The notes: generated by a model not told the origin, from the letters alone. 64,000 bases of DNA from Parapedobacter sp042666505 (GCF_042666505.1 NZ_JBHTDN010000001.1:372001-436000); one strand, 5' to 3'. Positions 1-10,237 are shown, counted from the stretch's first letter. Program-made: numbers and translations.

Positions 1-3000
1 GCCGACTTCCTCAATCTTAAGTTAGCCTGGGCAATTTCGATTTGATGAAGTGCAGCCGACATATCGGGATGGTTAGTCAACGCCGTGTCGATAAGTGCTA
101 TGAGATTCGGATCGTTGAAGAAACTACGCCAGCGTTGATGCGCGGTGTTTAAGGTATCGGTGTTGCCTGCGTAGGTTTCCGGTAACACGCGATGTTGAGG
201 ATCGGGAAGGCTTTTTACGGCGGTACATCCCGGCAGTAGCCCGATGGCGGCAATCATCAGCAACCCGGCGGTTCCCGCCTTAATTGCTTTTCTCTTTTTA
301 TTCCGTCGGACCGCAGTAAACAAGACGTACAAGCCCGGGATGACAATCACACCGACCAGCGTGCCAATGATCATGCCGCCGACCGCTGTGGTTCCGATCG
401 AACGGTTACCCAATGCGCCCGCCCCGGAAGCCATCGCCAGAGGAATCAGTCCGGCAATGAACGCAAACGACGTCATCAGGATCGGTCGGAGACGGGCCAC
501 CGATCCTTCGACAGCCGCCTGCAGCTGCGTAGCCCCTTGTTTGTAACGGAGAATCGCATATTCCACAATGAGAATGGCATTTTTTCCCAATAGCCCGATT
601 AACATGACCAGGGCCACCTGCGCATAAATGTTATTTTCCAGCCCTAACAACTTCAGAAATAAGAACGCGCCGAATACCCCCGCAGGTAATGACAAGATGA
701 CCGGTAACGGTAATAAGAAGCTCTCGTACTGTGCGGCAAGGATCAAATACACGAATAGGAGGCACAATGCAAAAACATAAATGGCCTGATTACCCGATAA
801 AATCTGTTCGCGGGTCATTCCTGACCATTCGATCGCGTATCCTTGGGGCAGGGTTGCCGCGGCTACCCGCTCCACGGCGTCGATCACCTGTCCGGAGCTG
901 AATCCCGGAGCTGCGTCACCACTGATCAACGCCGAGCTGAACATGTTATACCGGGTCACCTGTTCCGGTCCATAAACACGTTCCATGGTGATGAATGCCG
1001 AAAAGGGGACCATTTCGCCGGAAGCGTTTTTCACATGGAGCCGGAGCACGTCCTCCGGTTTCTCCCGGTAGCCCGGCCCCGCTTGGACCATCACTTTATA
1101 CATTTGGCCAAACCGGATGAAATTGGTTGCGTAAAAACTGCCCATCAGCGTTTGTAGGGTGGTCATGGCATTTTCTACACTTATGCCCCTTTTCGCTGCC
1201 ATGTCGTGGTCCACATTGACGAGGTATTGCGGAAAACGCGGATCGAACGTGGAAAACGTATTCCCCACCTCGGGCGTTTCTTCCAGTGCGGTCATGAACG
1301 CTTCCAGGACGTCGGCAGTATGCTGCAGGTTGTCGGCCCCTGATCGGTCAAGCAACCGGAGCTCGAAGCCGCTGGAATTTCCAAAACCCGGTACGGTGGG
1401 CGGGGGAAAGTACTCGATGCTGGCGTCCATCAGGTGACCGGTGTTCTCTTCCAGCCAGCCGATCACCTCAGCAACCGATTCCCTGCGGTCTTCCCAGGCT
1501 TTCAGGTTGATCATACCCATGCCATACGAGGCACCGGATACTTCCGTTACAATGCTATATCCCGCTAGGGTCGACACCGTCTCTACCGCTTCGTGCTGCC
1601 GGCTGATCGAATCGATTTGATTCAATACGGCAATGGTGCGGTCTACCGTAGCACCGGGTGGCGTAGTCACATTCACATAAATCATACCCTGGTCTTCAGT
1701 GGGGATGAAACCGGATGGAAGAATGCTGTTGACTCCCCATGTCGCCACAAAGAATCCTGCCAGCAGGCCCAAGGTCACCACCCTGCGTCCGGCAATTTTG
1801 CCGATAAGGCCTGCATAGCGGGACGATATTCCGTTATACCAGCGGTTGAAACGCTTGAAGAAGCTAGGCAACCATCCTTTTGCCGGTGGCTTTCCGTGCG
1901 GTGAGCGAAGGAAAAGTGCGCAAAGTGCTGGTGTGAGTGTGAGCGCATTGATGCCCGAAATCACGATGGCTGCCGCCAATGTGAGCGAAAACTGCCGGTA
2001 AAAGATGCCTACCGGACCCGAGAGAAAGGCCACCGGCACAAAGACGGCCGACATAACCAGCGTGATGGCCACCACCGCGCCGCCGATCTCTTTCATTGCC
2101 GCCAGGGTTGCCTCCATCGGCGGAAGGTGGTCCTCTTCCATTTTTACGTGGACGGCCTCGACCACGACAATGGCGTTGTCGACCACGATGCCGATCGCAA
2201 GCACCAGGGCAAATAGCGTCAGCAAGTTGATCGAGAACCCGAGCAATTGCATAAAAAAAAGCGCGCCGATAAGGCATACCGGCACGGCTAAGGCCGGTAT
2301 CAGCGTGGATCGGAAATCTTGCAGGAAAATGAATACAACGAGGAACACCAAGAGGAAAGCCTCGATCAGCGTACGGATTACCTCGTTGATTGAAGCATCC
2401 AGAAATCGGGATACGTCGTAGCTTACCGTATATTTCATTCCCGGTGGAAACGACGTTTCCTTGAGTTCTGCCATACGCTGCTTCACGTTTTCAATAACCT
2501 CCTGCGCGTTGGAACCCGGAAGCTGTTTCATCATGATGGAAGCGGATGGCCTTCCATCGGTCCTGGATTCCATTTCATAATCCAGCGAGCCGAATTCCAC
2601 GTCGGCGATATCACCTACCCGTAAAACGGAGCCATCCGCGTTTGCACGGATGGGGATGTTCCGGTATTGCTCGGGTTCAGAAAACTTACCCGGATATCGC
2701 AACACGTATTGCTGCATATTAATCCGCTGGTCTGAGCCGATGCCGGTTTGGCCGGGAGCGGCTTCCACGTTCTGCGCACGCAGCGCCGCGATAACTTCCT
2801 CGCTGGAAATGTCGTAGGCGGTAAGCCGATCCGGCTTCAGCCATACCCGCATCGCGTAGTCACGCATGCCCATGATCTGGGCAAACCCGACGCCCTCAAT
2901 GCGTTTCAGCTCTTTGAGGATATTGATGTCCGTAAAGTTGTAAATAAACCGCTCGTCTGCTGTAGGGTCATCGCTGAATACATTAAGGTACATCAGCATG

Positions 3001-3404
3001 CTATTTACCTCTTTCTCGGTAGTCACACCGGCTTTGATGACCTCTTCGGGCAGTTCGTCGAGTACGGTGGTGACGCGATTCTGTACGTTCACTGCGGCAA
3101 TGTCGGGATCGGTGCCGACTTTGAAAAATACCTGGATGAGCGTGGTTCCGTTATTGGTCGACACCGACGTCATGTAGGTCATGCCGGCCACACCGTTGAT
3201 GGCGCGCTCCAGCGGAATGGCCACCGCATCGGTGCAAACCTCCGCATTGGCACCGGTATAATTCGCCGTGACCACGACCGATGGGGGTACAATATCCGGG
3301 AATTGTGTGACAGGCAATGTAAAGAGGGACAACAATCCCAACAACGTAATCAATAAGGAGATAACCAGTGATAGCACCGGCCGTTTGATGAATGTTTCAA
3401 GCAT
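1..3404 (-). CDS. RND efflux permease fused in frame to an OprM/TolC-type outer-membrane factor (runs off left edge)
   Basis: The first ~1,035 codons are a full HAE1/AcrB-type inner-membrane RND pump: N-terminal MLETFIKRPVLS, a TM4 motif GIVVDNAIVVVE (first Asp kept, second replaced by Asn) and LLGKNAILIVEYA with the conserved Lys. After the usual RND end (GVIVIPGLYVLF) the frame does not stop. It runs through KKRKAIKAG and a hydrophobic stretch to LLPGC, which looks like a lipoprotein signal and lipobox, then into an outer-membrane-factor N-terminus (RWRSFFNDP, LIDTALTNHP). ATG 3404 and the OMF codons near 257 share one frame (1,049 codons apart). The normal arrangement is two separate genes. 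The adaptor gene lies just upstream, so this is a tripartite drug or solvent exporter operon. The C-terminus is outside the window. The permease call is firm; the fusion is read directly but could be a lost stop or an assembly error. Confidence 0.88.
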   Translation of the reverse strand, partial: MLETFIKRPVLSLVISLLITLLGLLSLFTLPVTQFPDIVPPSVVVTANYTGANAEVCTDAVAIPLERAINGVAGMTYMTSVSTNNGTTLIQVFFKVGTDPDIAAVNVQNRVTTVLDELPEEVIKAGVTTEKEVNSMLMYLNVFSDDPTADERFIYNFTDINILKELKRIEGVGFAQIMGMRDYAMRVWLKPDRLTAYDISSEEVIAALRAQNVEAAPGQTGIGSDQRINMQQYVLRYPGKFSEPEQYRNIPIRANADGSVLRVGDIADVEFGSLDYEMESRTDGRPSASIMMKQLPGSNAQEVIENVKQRMAELKETSFPPGMKYTVSYDVSRFLDASINEVIRTLIEAFLLVFLVVFIFLQDFRSTLIPALAVPVCLIGALFFMQLLGFSINLLTLFALVLAIGIVVDNAIVVVEAVHVKMEEDHLPPMEATLAAMKEIGGAVVAITLVMSAVFVPVAFLSGPVGIFYRQFSLTLAAAIVISGINALTLTPALCALFLRSPHGKPPAKGWLPSFFKRFNRWYNGISSRYAGLIGKIAGRRVVTLGLLAGFFVATWGVNSILPSGFIPTEDQGMIYVNVTTPPGATVDRTIAVLNQIDSISRQHEAVETVSTLAGYSIVTEVSGASYGMGMINLKAWEDRRESVAEVIGWLEENTGHLMDASIEYFPPPTVPGFGNSSGFELRLLDRSGADNLQHTADVLEAFMTALEETPEVGNTFSTFDPRFPQYLVNVDHDMAAKRGISVENAMTTLQTLMGSFYATNFIRFGQMYKVMVQAGPGYREKPEDVLRLHVKNASGEMVPFSAFITMERVYGPEQVTRYNMFSSALISGDAAPGFSSGQVIDAVERVAAATLPQGYAIEWSGMTREQILSGNQAIYVFALCLLFVYLILAAQYESFLLPLPVILSLPAGVFGAFLFLKLLGLENNIYAQVALVMLIGLLGKNAILIVEYAILRYKQGATQLQAAVEGSVARLRPILMTSFAFIAGLIPLAMASGAGALGNRSIGTTAVGGMIIGTLVGVIVIPGLYVLFTAVRRNKKRKAIKAGTAGLLMIAAIGLLPGCTAVKSLPDPQHRVLPETYAGNTDTLNTAHQRWRSFFNDPNLIALIDTALTNHPDMSAALHQIEIAQANLRLRKS

Positions 3405-3438
3405 GATAGTTAAGGCAAAATTAACCGACGTTCATTGA

Positions 3439-4593
3439 TTAGGGGATGCTGTTTACGGCCATTTCCGGCCCTTCATTGCTGCCAATTTCCTGCGGAGCGA
3501 TGACCATGCCATCTCTTAGATTTTGCGCACCCTCGAAAACAACTTTATCGTCCGGCTCTAAGCCCGCCTCCACCAAATAATAGTGGCCCACCCGCTGGCC
3601 AGCTTTAAACGGCGTCATGGCAATGGTACTATCCGCGTTGACTTTATAGACGTAGGTCCGATCCTGGATTTCAAATACAGACTTTTGGTGGACCACCAGG
3701 TTCTGCCCGCTTTTCATGGGTACGCTCACTTTGCCAGAGGCCGCATGTTTGATCAACCCTTGGGGATTTGGAAAGAGCGCGCGCAACGAAATGGTACCTG
3801 TGGTTGCTTCAAATTCATTTTCGGCGAATTCCGCTTTCCCTTCGTAGGGATATACCCGATCGTTGGCCAGGGTGAGCTTTACGGGCATGCGGGGATCTGC
3901 CGTGCGAACGCTATCGTTGGCGACAATGCTGAGGTATTCCTGTTCAGAGATGTCGAAATACGCATACACCTTGCTGAGGTCTGAAATCGAAGTAAGCAGC
4001 GTGCCTTCATCCAACAGGCTTCCCTCTTTCAGCGGTATGCGGTCGATGCGTCCGGAAAAAGGTGCACGGACGATGGTATAGGAGAGCTGTGTTTTCGCAT
4101 GCTGAAGTTGCGATTTGGCTTCCTTGATCCGGGAGTCAGCAGCGCTGAGCTGCGCTTCGGCGACTTCAAGGTCGGTCGACGAAACAATGTTTTTATCCAC
4201 AAGCAGCCGGGTACGCTCCACTTCCAGGGCAATGGTCTTCCGGTCGGCAATCGCACTGCCCAGAACGGCTTCCGCCCGAGCAACCTCCGCTTGGTACTCG
4301 GTATCGTTCAACTGGAAAAGGGGTTGACCCTGACTCACTTCACTTCCCTCGTCCACATAGATTTTATCCAAAAAACCTTTCAGCCGAGAGCGGATTTCAA
4401 CATTTTTGAACGCCTGAATGTTCGCCACGTAATCCTGATGTATGGTCGTGTCGAGCTCGACGATGGATGCGACCGGTGCTGTCGGGATTGTGTTCGTATC
4501 ATTGATTTCCTTAGCGTCGCCCGTGCAGGCGGTAATTGATACGGCCATTAGGCCGAGCGAAAAAATAGTCAGTCTGTTTGTTTTCGTATTCAT
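3439..4593 (-). CDS. RND efflux periplasmic adaptor (AcrA/MexA family lipoprotein)
   Basis: A 384-residue membrane-fusion protein that would bridge the RND pump and the outer-membrane channel in the periplasm. It has a lipoprotein signal peptide with ITAC and lipidated Cys23. It then shows the two halves of a barrel-sandwich hybrid (around EGSEVSQGQPLFQL and VRAPFSGRIDRIPLKEGSLL) flanking a coiled-coil hairpin rich in Glu, Ala and Arg, followed by beta-barrel and membrane-proximal domains. The length is normal for the family. It lies 34 bp upstream of the permease-OMF gene on the same strand and is almost certainly co-transcribed with it. I saw no clear -7 element in the 150 bp upstream. Confidence 0.93.
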   Translation of the reverse strand: MNTKTNRLTIFSLGLMAVSITACTGDAKEINDTNTIPTAPVASIVELDTTIHQDYVANIQAFKNVEIRSRLKGFLDKIYVDEGSEVSQGQPLFQLNDTEYQAEVARAEAVLGSAIADRKTIALEVERTRLLVDKNIVSSTDLEVAEAQLSAADSRIKEAKSQLQHAKTQLSYTIVRAPFSGRIDRIPLKEGSLLDEGTLLTSISDLSKVYAYFDISEQEYLSIVANDSVRTADPRMPVKLTLANDRVYPYEGKAEFAENEFEATTGTISLRALFPNPQGLIKHAASGKVSVPMKSGQNLVVHQKSVFEIQDRTYVYKVNADSTIAMTPFKAGQRVGHYYLVEAGLEPDDKVVFEGAQNLRDGMVIAPQEIGSNEGPEMAVNSIP

Positions 4594-4742
4594 CTTCTAA
4601 AATTCGAGTAGTAACTGCGTTAAATCAGTAAGAACCTTTGCCAGATCGGCAGCGATTCCTACCAACGTGGTAAATAGTATAGCACCTTGCCAGCTAAAGG
4701 AAGGCGATCAATGTTTAAATAAAGGGGAGAGAGCAAATACCG

Positions 4743-5114
4743 TTAAAACGGTTTAAGCCGGAAGAGGAAGCTATAATAACCCAACAAGCAGCTGATTTTG
4801 GTATTCAGCTTAAGTCGGGCGGTATATTGGAAAATATCCAGGCCCCAAAGGGGGGCGAATTCTGATTTCTTTTCAGGGGGCGCAATGGAAAGGTATTTCG
4901 AAGATGCAGGCCGGTAATCGTTATACGGGAAATCATCAGACGTTCCATCTTCGTCACTGCACGGAATGTCGAGCACATCTTCCAGAATGATTTCGACTAA
5001 CGGAGCACCATCGATGATTTGGCCGGAGCTTCGACCGTGCACATGACCATCCTCGTAAAAGATGGTGTTGATGTAGGCAATAAGAGCAAGAAAGCAAAAC
5101 AATCTCGTACGCAT
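4743..5114 (-). CDS. Small exported protein of unknown function
   Basis: I do not recognise this 123-residue protein. It opens with a hydrophobic signal-like segment (MRTRLFCFLALIAYI), followed by an acidic stretch (EDVLDIPCSDEDGTSDD) and a C-terminus ending FLFRLKPF. An in-frame start exists 30 bp further upstream, at 5144. ATG 5114 is preferred because it lies just downstream of a perfect TATCTTTG -7 element and begins the hydrophobic segment. It is divergent from leuS and separate from the efflux operon. Expression is supported by the promoter and reading frame only. Confidence 0.55.
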   Translation of the reverse strand: MRTRLFCFLALIAYINTIFYEDGHVHGRSSGQIIDGAPLVEIILEDVLDIPCSDEDGTSDDFPYNDYRPASSKYLSIAPPEKKSEFAPLWGLDIFQYTARLKLNTKISCLLGYYSFLFRLKPF

Positions 5115-5123
5115 GACCGGACG

Positions 5124-5131
5124 CAAAGATA
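5124..5131 (-). promoter_or_regulatory. -7 element TATCTTTG for the small exported protein
   Basis: The minus strand reads TATCTTTG, a perfect match to the Bacteroidota TAnnTTTG -7 element. It lies 9 bp upstream of ATG 5114. No good -33 TTTG was found at the expected spacing. Confidence 0.5.
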
Positions 5132-5187
5132 GCATAATTGACAAAATCGGACGGATATAATCATGATTTTGTTACGTATGGATGTCA

Positions 5188-5219
5188 TTTCCTCCATTGC
5201 CCAAAAAGTTGTAATTTCG
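5188..5219 (+). promoter_or_regulatory. Candidate promoter of leuS
   Basis: TTTC at 5188-5191, a 20-bp spacer and TAATTTCG at 5212-5219 match the Bacteroidota -33/-7 layout with one mismatch in each box. The boxes sit about 25 bp before ATG 5244. This supports that start over the in-frame ATG at 5163. Confidence 0.45.
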
Positions 5220-5243
5220 CCGTCCTTACCATATACCGTAGCT

Positions 5244-8033
5244 ATGGATTATCATCATCGTGCGATTGAAAGAAAATGGCAGCAATTCTGGGCGGATAAT
5301 CGGACGTTCCGTGTAAGCAATGCATCCGACAAGCCGAAGTATTATGTGTTGGATATGTTCCCTTATCCGTCGGGTGCGGGACTGCATGTGGGGCATCCGT
5401 TGGGCTACATTGCTTCGGATATTTTTGCGCGGTACAAGCGGTTGAAAGGATTCAATGTGCTCCATCCGATGGGATTCGATTCGTTCGGTCTTCCGGCCGA
5501 GCAGTATGCCATCCAAACCGGACAGCATCCGGCCATCACAACGGACGCAAACATCGCGCGGTATCGCGAGCAGTTGGACAACATTGGCTTTTCGTTTGAT
5601 TGGGAACGGGAGGTGCGCACGAGTGATCCGTCGTTTTACAAGTGGACGCAATGGATTTTCATGCAGCTCTTTAATGCGTGGTATGACAAGTCGCGGGACC
5701 GTGCGGTACCCATCGACGAATTGGTGACGCATTTTGAATCCGTCGGTACGCAGAATGTCCACGCCGTTTGCGACGACGATACCCGTTACTTTACGGCGGA
5801 TGAATGGATGGCGTTCACAGACGATGAAAAACAGCGGGAGCTGCTGAAATACCGATTGGCGTACCTGAGGGAAAGTACCGTCAACTGGTGTGCCGCGTTG
5901 GGCACCGTATTGGCTAATGACGAGGTGGTCAATGGGGTATCCGAACGGGGCGGATATCCGGTGGAACAAAAAAAGATGATGCAATGGAGCATGCGCATCA
6001 CGGCCTATGCGGAGCGTTTGCTCAGCGGTTTGGAAACCATCGATTGGCCGGAACCTTTGGTTGAGATGCAGCGTAACTGGATCGGCAAAAGCGTGGGCGC
6101 AAGCGTACGTTTCGGCGTACCCGGTCTAGCGGGTAATCCGCACATTGAAGTGTTTACGACACGGGTAGATACTATTTATGGAGTAAACGCATTGGTGCTC
6201 GCTCCGGAGCATGAGCTGGTAGGGGCCCTGACTACCGACGAACAGCGGACGGAGGTGGATGCGTACATCGCGCAGACCAAGAAGAAATCCGAACTTGACC
6301 GGATGGCAGATATAAAAGCGGTTTCCGGAGCGTTCACCGGAAGGTACGCCGTGCATCCGCTGACCGGTAAGGATGTGCCGATCTGGATCGCCGACTATGT
6401 GCTGGCAGGGTACGGTACGGGTGCAGTCATGGCGGTACCGTCGGGCGATCAACGAGATTATTTATTTTCAACGCACTTTGGGTTGCCGATTATACCGATC
6501 TCCGATGCTCAGCAGCTAGATGGCCAGGCCGACCCCACGAAGGAAGGGCGATACATCAATTCCGATGTGATTAATGGCATGACCTACCGGGAAGCGGTGG
6601 ATACGCTGATTGCGAAATTGGAAGCAATCGGCGCGGGCAAGGCAACGATCAACTACCGGATGCGCGACGCCATCTTCGGTCGCCAGCGTTATTGGGGTGA
6701 ACCCGTACCCGTGTATTTCAGGGAGGGGCTGCCGCAATTAATCGATAAAAGTGAATTACCCTTGCTACTTCCGGAAGTAGACAAATACCTGCCAACGGAA
6801 ACCGGAGAACCGCCTTTGGGCCGCGCCAAAAACTGGAAATACCACGATACGTTTGAATACGAACTGAGCACCATGCCGGGCTGGGCTGGATCGAGCTGGT
6901 ACTGGTACCGGTATATGGATGCCCGGAATACCGAGGCGTTCGCGTCGTCGGAGGCCATCGATTATTGGCGGGATGTTGACCTGTATATCGGCGGTTCGGA
7001 ACATGCCACTGGGCATTTGCTGTATAGCCGGTTCTGGAACAAGTTCCTAAAAGACCTGGGGTACGTGAGCGAAGAAGAACCCTTCAAGAAGCTCATCAAC
7101 CAAGGGATGATCCAAGGGCGGAGTAATTTTGTGTACCGCGTACTGGATGACGAGGGGCGGGGAACCAATACGTTCGTATCCCACGGACTGAAAGACGATT
7201 ACCGGACGATTGCGTTGCATGTTGACGTAAACATTGTAAGCAATGATGTGCTCGACCTTGATAAGTTCCGAAAATTCCGGCCGGATTTCGCCGACGCTGA
7301 GTTTATCCTTGAGAACGGCAAATATACCTGTGGACACGAGGTAGAGAAGATGTCGAAATCCAAATACAACGTGGTGAATCCGGATGATATCATTGAACAA
7401 TACGGCGCCGATACCTTGCGCATGTACGAGATGTTCCTCGGGCCGTTGGAGCAAAGCAAGCCCTGGAATACCAACGGTATCGAAGGCGTTTATAAATTTC
7501 TCCGGAAATTCTGGAAGCTGTTTCACGATGCAACGGGCAACTTTGCCGTTAGCGATGAAGCGCCGAACAAAGCCGAGTGGAAGGCGTTGCATAAAATCAT
7601 CAAGAAAGTAGAAGACGATATTGAGCGGTTTTCTTTTAATACATCGGTGTCTTCGTTCATGATCTGCGTAAACGAACTGACCGATCTGAAGTGCAACAAA
7701 CGGGCAATCCTGCACGAACTGTGTATCGTGTTACATCCGTATGCACCGCATATTACGGAAGAACTATGGGAATTGCTGGGAAATGAGCCGGGCACACTTT
7801 CTTATGCGGCCTTTCCGGCATTCAACCCCGACTACCTGGTGGAAAGTGAGTTTTCATATCCCGTTTCGGTCAACGGCAAGACCCGGATGAATCTTACTTT
7901 GCCACTTGACCTCACTCAGCCGGATGTCGAAAAAGCGGTGCTGGCGAATGAGGACGTGCAGCGGTACCTGGAAGGTAAACCGGTCAAGAAAGTGATTTAT
8001 GTGAAAGGAAGGATCGTGAACATCGTTGTGTAA
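5244..8033 (+). CDS. leuS: Leucyl-tRNA synthetase
   Basis: Class I aminoacyl-tRNA synthetase that charges tRNA-Leu in the cytoplasm. The HIGH motif appears as HVGH at residues 48-51 (PSGAGLHVGHPLGY). KMSKS is exact at about residues 702-706 (EKMSKSKYNVVNPDD). The CP1 editing domain lies between them (VFTTRVDTIYGV, GTGAVMAVPSGD). At 929 residues it is somewhat longer than the E. coli enzyme but ordinary for Bacteroidota. The frame extends upstream to 5163, but ATG 5244 gives the conserved MDYHHRAIERKWQQFW start and follows a promoter-like element. Confidence 0.98.
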   Translation: MDYHHRAIERKWQQFWADNRTFRVSNASDKPKYYVLDMFPYPSGAGLHVGHPLGYIASDIFARYKRLKGFNVLHPMGFDSFGLPAEQYAIQTGQHPAITTDANIARYREQLDNIGFSFDWEREVRTSDPSFYKWTQWIFMQLFNAWYDKSRDRAVPIDELVTHFESVGTQNVHAVCDDDTRYFTADEWMAFTDDEKQRELLKYRLAYLRESTVNWCAALGTVLANDEVVNGVSERGGYPVEQKKMMQWSMRITAYAERLLSGLETIDWPEPLVEMQRNWIGKSVGASVRFGVPGLAGNPHIEVFTTRVDTIYGVNALVLAPEHELVGALTTDEQRTEVDAYIAQTKKKSELDRMADIKAVSGAFTGRYAVHPLTGKDVPIWIADYVLAGYGTGAVMAVPSGDQRDYLFSTHFGLPIIPISDAQQLDGQADPTKEGRYINSDVINGMTYREAVDTLIAKLEAIGAGKATINYRMRDAIFGRQRYWGEPVPVYFREGLPQLIDKSELPLLLPEVDKYLPTETGEPPLGRAKNWKYHDTFEYELSTMPGWAGSSWYWYRYMDARNTEAFASSEAIDYWRDVDLYIGGSEHATGHLLYSRFWNKFLKDLGYVSEEEPFKKLINQGMIQGRSNFVYRVLDDEGRGTNTFVSHGLKDDYRTIALHVDVNIVSNDVLDLDKFRKFRPDFADAEFILENGKYTCGHEVEKMSKSKYNVVNPDDIIEQYGADTLRMYEMFLGPLEQSKPWNTNGIEGVYKFLRKFWKLFHDATGNFAVSDEAPNKAEWKALHKIIKKVEDDIERFSFNTSVSSFMICVNELTDLKCNKRAILHELCIVLHPYAPHITEELWELLGNEPGTLSYAAFPAFNPDYLVESEFSYPVSVNGKTRMNLTLPLDLTQPDVEKAVLANEDVQRYLEGKPVKKVIYVKGRIVNIVV

Positions 8034-8076
8034 TGGCACCAGTTACGTCCTTTATTGACACAACCAATTTACACAT

Positions 8077-10194
8077 ATGAATAAACTACATTTCGCAATT
8101 GGCGTGTTCCTCCTATTGGGGAATTCAGTATCGGCCCAGACCAAGCGATTGGACCTGGAGCAAATCTTTGGTAGCAAACCATCGCTCACCAAACCGATCG
8201 CAACGATCGAGGGTTGGGCGGATAGCCAACATTACATAGAACACGATGTGCAAACCGGCCGAACCTATCAGGTGCATATCAAAACCGGCGAACGCAAACC
8301 CTATACGCCACCACCCGCCAGCGATGTGGAAGTGTACTTGCAGGACAAGGATGTGTTCATTCGCCAGGGCACGGGTGCGCCAAAGCAGCTGACTCACTCG
8401 CCCGAAGTCGAGGAAAAAAATCCGACATTATCGCCGGATAATCAATATGTCGCCTTTACCCGAAAAAATGATCTGTATGCCGTACGGGTGACGGATGGTC
8501 ACGAAATCCGGTATACATCCGACGCTACAGATGTTATATACAATGGATGGGCATCGTGGGTGTACTACGAGGAGATTCTGGGAAGAAGTTCGAATTACAG
8601 GGCCTTCTGGTGGTCTCCCAATAGTAAGACAATCGCTTTCATGCGGTTTGACGACACCCGCGTACCGATGTTTCCGATCTACAACGCTACCGGGCAGCAT
8701 GGATTTTTAGAGCAGACTCGCTATCCGAAAGCCGGTGATCCGAACCCTGAAGTGCGGGTTGGCTTTGTACCGGTAGAGGGAGGGAACGTCGTTTGGGCAG
8801 ACTTCGACGAGGAAGCGGACCAGTATTTTGGACAACCCTATTGGAGTTACGATAGCAACAACCTGATGGTCCAGTGGATGAACCGTGATCAGACCGATCT
8901 TAAATTTTATCAAGTTGATCCTCTCGCGGGAAGTAAAAGAGAAATTTACCACGAGCATCAGGACTCCTGGATAGACCTAAGTCACGAAGAGCGGATCACC
9001 TATCTTAAAGACAACAAACATTACATCCTGAAAAGTGATCAAACCGGTTGGGCACATTATTATCTATACAAGCTGGACGGCACCCTGATGAACCCCATCA
9101 CCTCGGGCAAGTGGCAGGTGTCGTCGCTGGAATTGGTAGATGAGAAAAATAAAGTGATCTATTTCACCGCTCGTAAGGAACAATCGACTACGGTTGACTT
9201 ATACCGCGTGGATTATAATGGCCAAAACCTGAAACGGCTGACCTTTGGTGATTATACCCATCAGGTGGCAGTAGCCCCAGACGGCAAACATTTCATTACG
9301 ACATATTCCAATGTAAGCACACCGCCCAAGGTCGCTTTGCTGGATAACAGAGGTAAGCTTGTCCAAGAGCTTGCGGACAGCCAAGCGGACGATTTTAGTG
9401 ACTATTTGTATGGCAAGACAGAGATGGTCACGATTCCCACACCCGACGGTTATCAACTGCCGGCGGTGATTACCTGGCCAACTGATTTTGATAAAACAAA
9501 GCCCCATCCGGTCATTTTCAGCATTTACGGAGGTCCGGATGCTGGTACCGTAAGAAATACATGGAAAGGTACGGCTAACCAGCATTGGGCTAACGAGGGA
9601 ATTATCCAAATCAGCGTGGATCACCGCGCATCCGGTCATTTCGGCAAGGAAGGTGTTGCCCTGATGCATCGCAATCTGGGGCATTGGGAGATGATCGACT
9701 ACAGCACGGCTGCCAAATGGTTAAAGAGCAAGCCCTGGGTTGCAAAGGATAAGCTGTTGATCACGGGCCACAGCTATGGTGGGTATATGACCTGTTTGGC
9801 GCTGACCAAAGGAGCGGATTATTTTGATTACGGCATTGCGGGGGCACCCGTAACCAGTTGGGAACTGTATGATACGCATTACACTGAACGATATATGGAT
9901 ACTCCGCAGGACAATCCTGAAGGCTACAAAAACGGGTCCGTGTTGACCTACGTAAATCAATATAAGGGCAGGTTGCGTATTATGCATGGCGACATCGACG
10001 ACAATGTGCACATGCAAAACACCATCCAACTCGTGGACGCGCTGACCAACCGCGACCAACCGTTTGAACTAATGATCTATCCGGGGAGCCGACACGGTTT
10101 TTCGCGTGAAAAATCGGCTTACGATAGCAAAGAGCGGTTTCGGTTTTACTATCAATATTTGTTAGAAAAGCCGGTGCCCCCGTCATTGCGATAA
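8077..10194 (+). CDS. Dipeptidyl peptidase IV-like secreted serine peptidase (S9 family)
   Basis: A 705-residue exported prolyl dipeptidyl peptidase. It has a signal peptide ending SVSAQ. The N-terminal beta-propeller carries the substrate-anchoring Glu pair in WVYYEEILG. The C-terminal alpha/beta-hydrolase has Ser566 in GHSYGGYM, Asp641 in GDIDDNVH and His673 in SRHGFS, all in family order. It probably removes X-Pro or X-Ala dipeptides in the periplasm or at the surface. It starts 43 bp after leuS on the same strand, and nothing else ties the two functionally. Confidence 0.94.
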   Translation: MNKLHFAIGVFLLLGNSVSAQTKRLDLEQIFGSKPSLTKPIATIEGWADSQHYIEHDVQTGRTYQVHIKTGERKPYTPPPASDVEVYLQDKDVFIRQGTGAPKQLTHSPEVEEKNPTLSPDNQYVAFTRKNDLYAVRVTDGHEIRYTSDATDVIYNGWASWVYYEEILGRSSNYRAFWWSPNSKTIAFMRFDDTRVPMFPIYNATGQHGFLEQTRYPKAGDPNPEVRVGFVPVEGGNVVWADFDEEADQYFGQPYWSYDSNNLMVQWMNRDQTDLKFYQVDPLAGSKREIYHEHQDSWIDLSHEERITYLKDNKHYILKSDQTGWAHYYLYKLDGTLMNPITSGKWQVSSLELVDEKNKVIYFTARKEQSTTVDLYRVDYNGQNLKRLTFGDYTHQVAVAPDGKHFITTYSNVSTPPKVALLDNRGKLVQELADSQADDFSDYLYGKTEMVTIPTPDGYQLPAVITWPTDFDKTKPHPVIFSIYGGPDAGTVRNTWKGTANQHWANEGIIQISVDHRASGHFGKEGVALMHRNLGHWEMIDYSTAAKWLKSKPWVAKDKLLITGHSYGGYMTCLALTKGADYFDYGIAGAPVTSWELYDTHYTERYMDTPQDNPEGYKNGSVLTYVNQYKGRLRIMHGDIDDNVHMQNTIQLVDALTNRDQPFELMIYPGSRHGFSREKSAYDSKERFRFYYQYLLEKPVPPSLR

Positions 10195-10237
10195 TCTTTT
10201 GTTGGCGGCACGTACAAAAATTACCTGACGTTCGGTA

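Noticed and set aside
244..3356. Plus-strand ORFs across the efflux permease region
   Set aside because: They lie opposite the RND-OMF coding frame, have no family resemblance and are explained as antisense shadows of a long GC-rich gene.
5226..7795. Several minus-strand frames of 70-250 codons across leuS
   Set aside because: leuS codon structure leaves long open antisense frames; none has a promoter or a family match.
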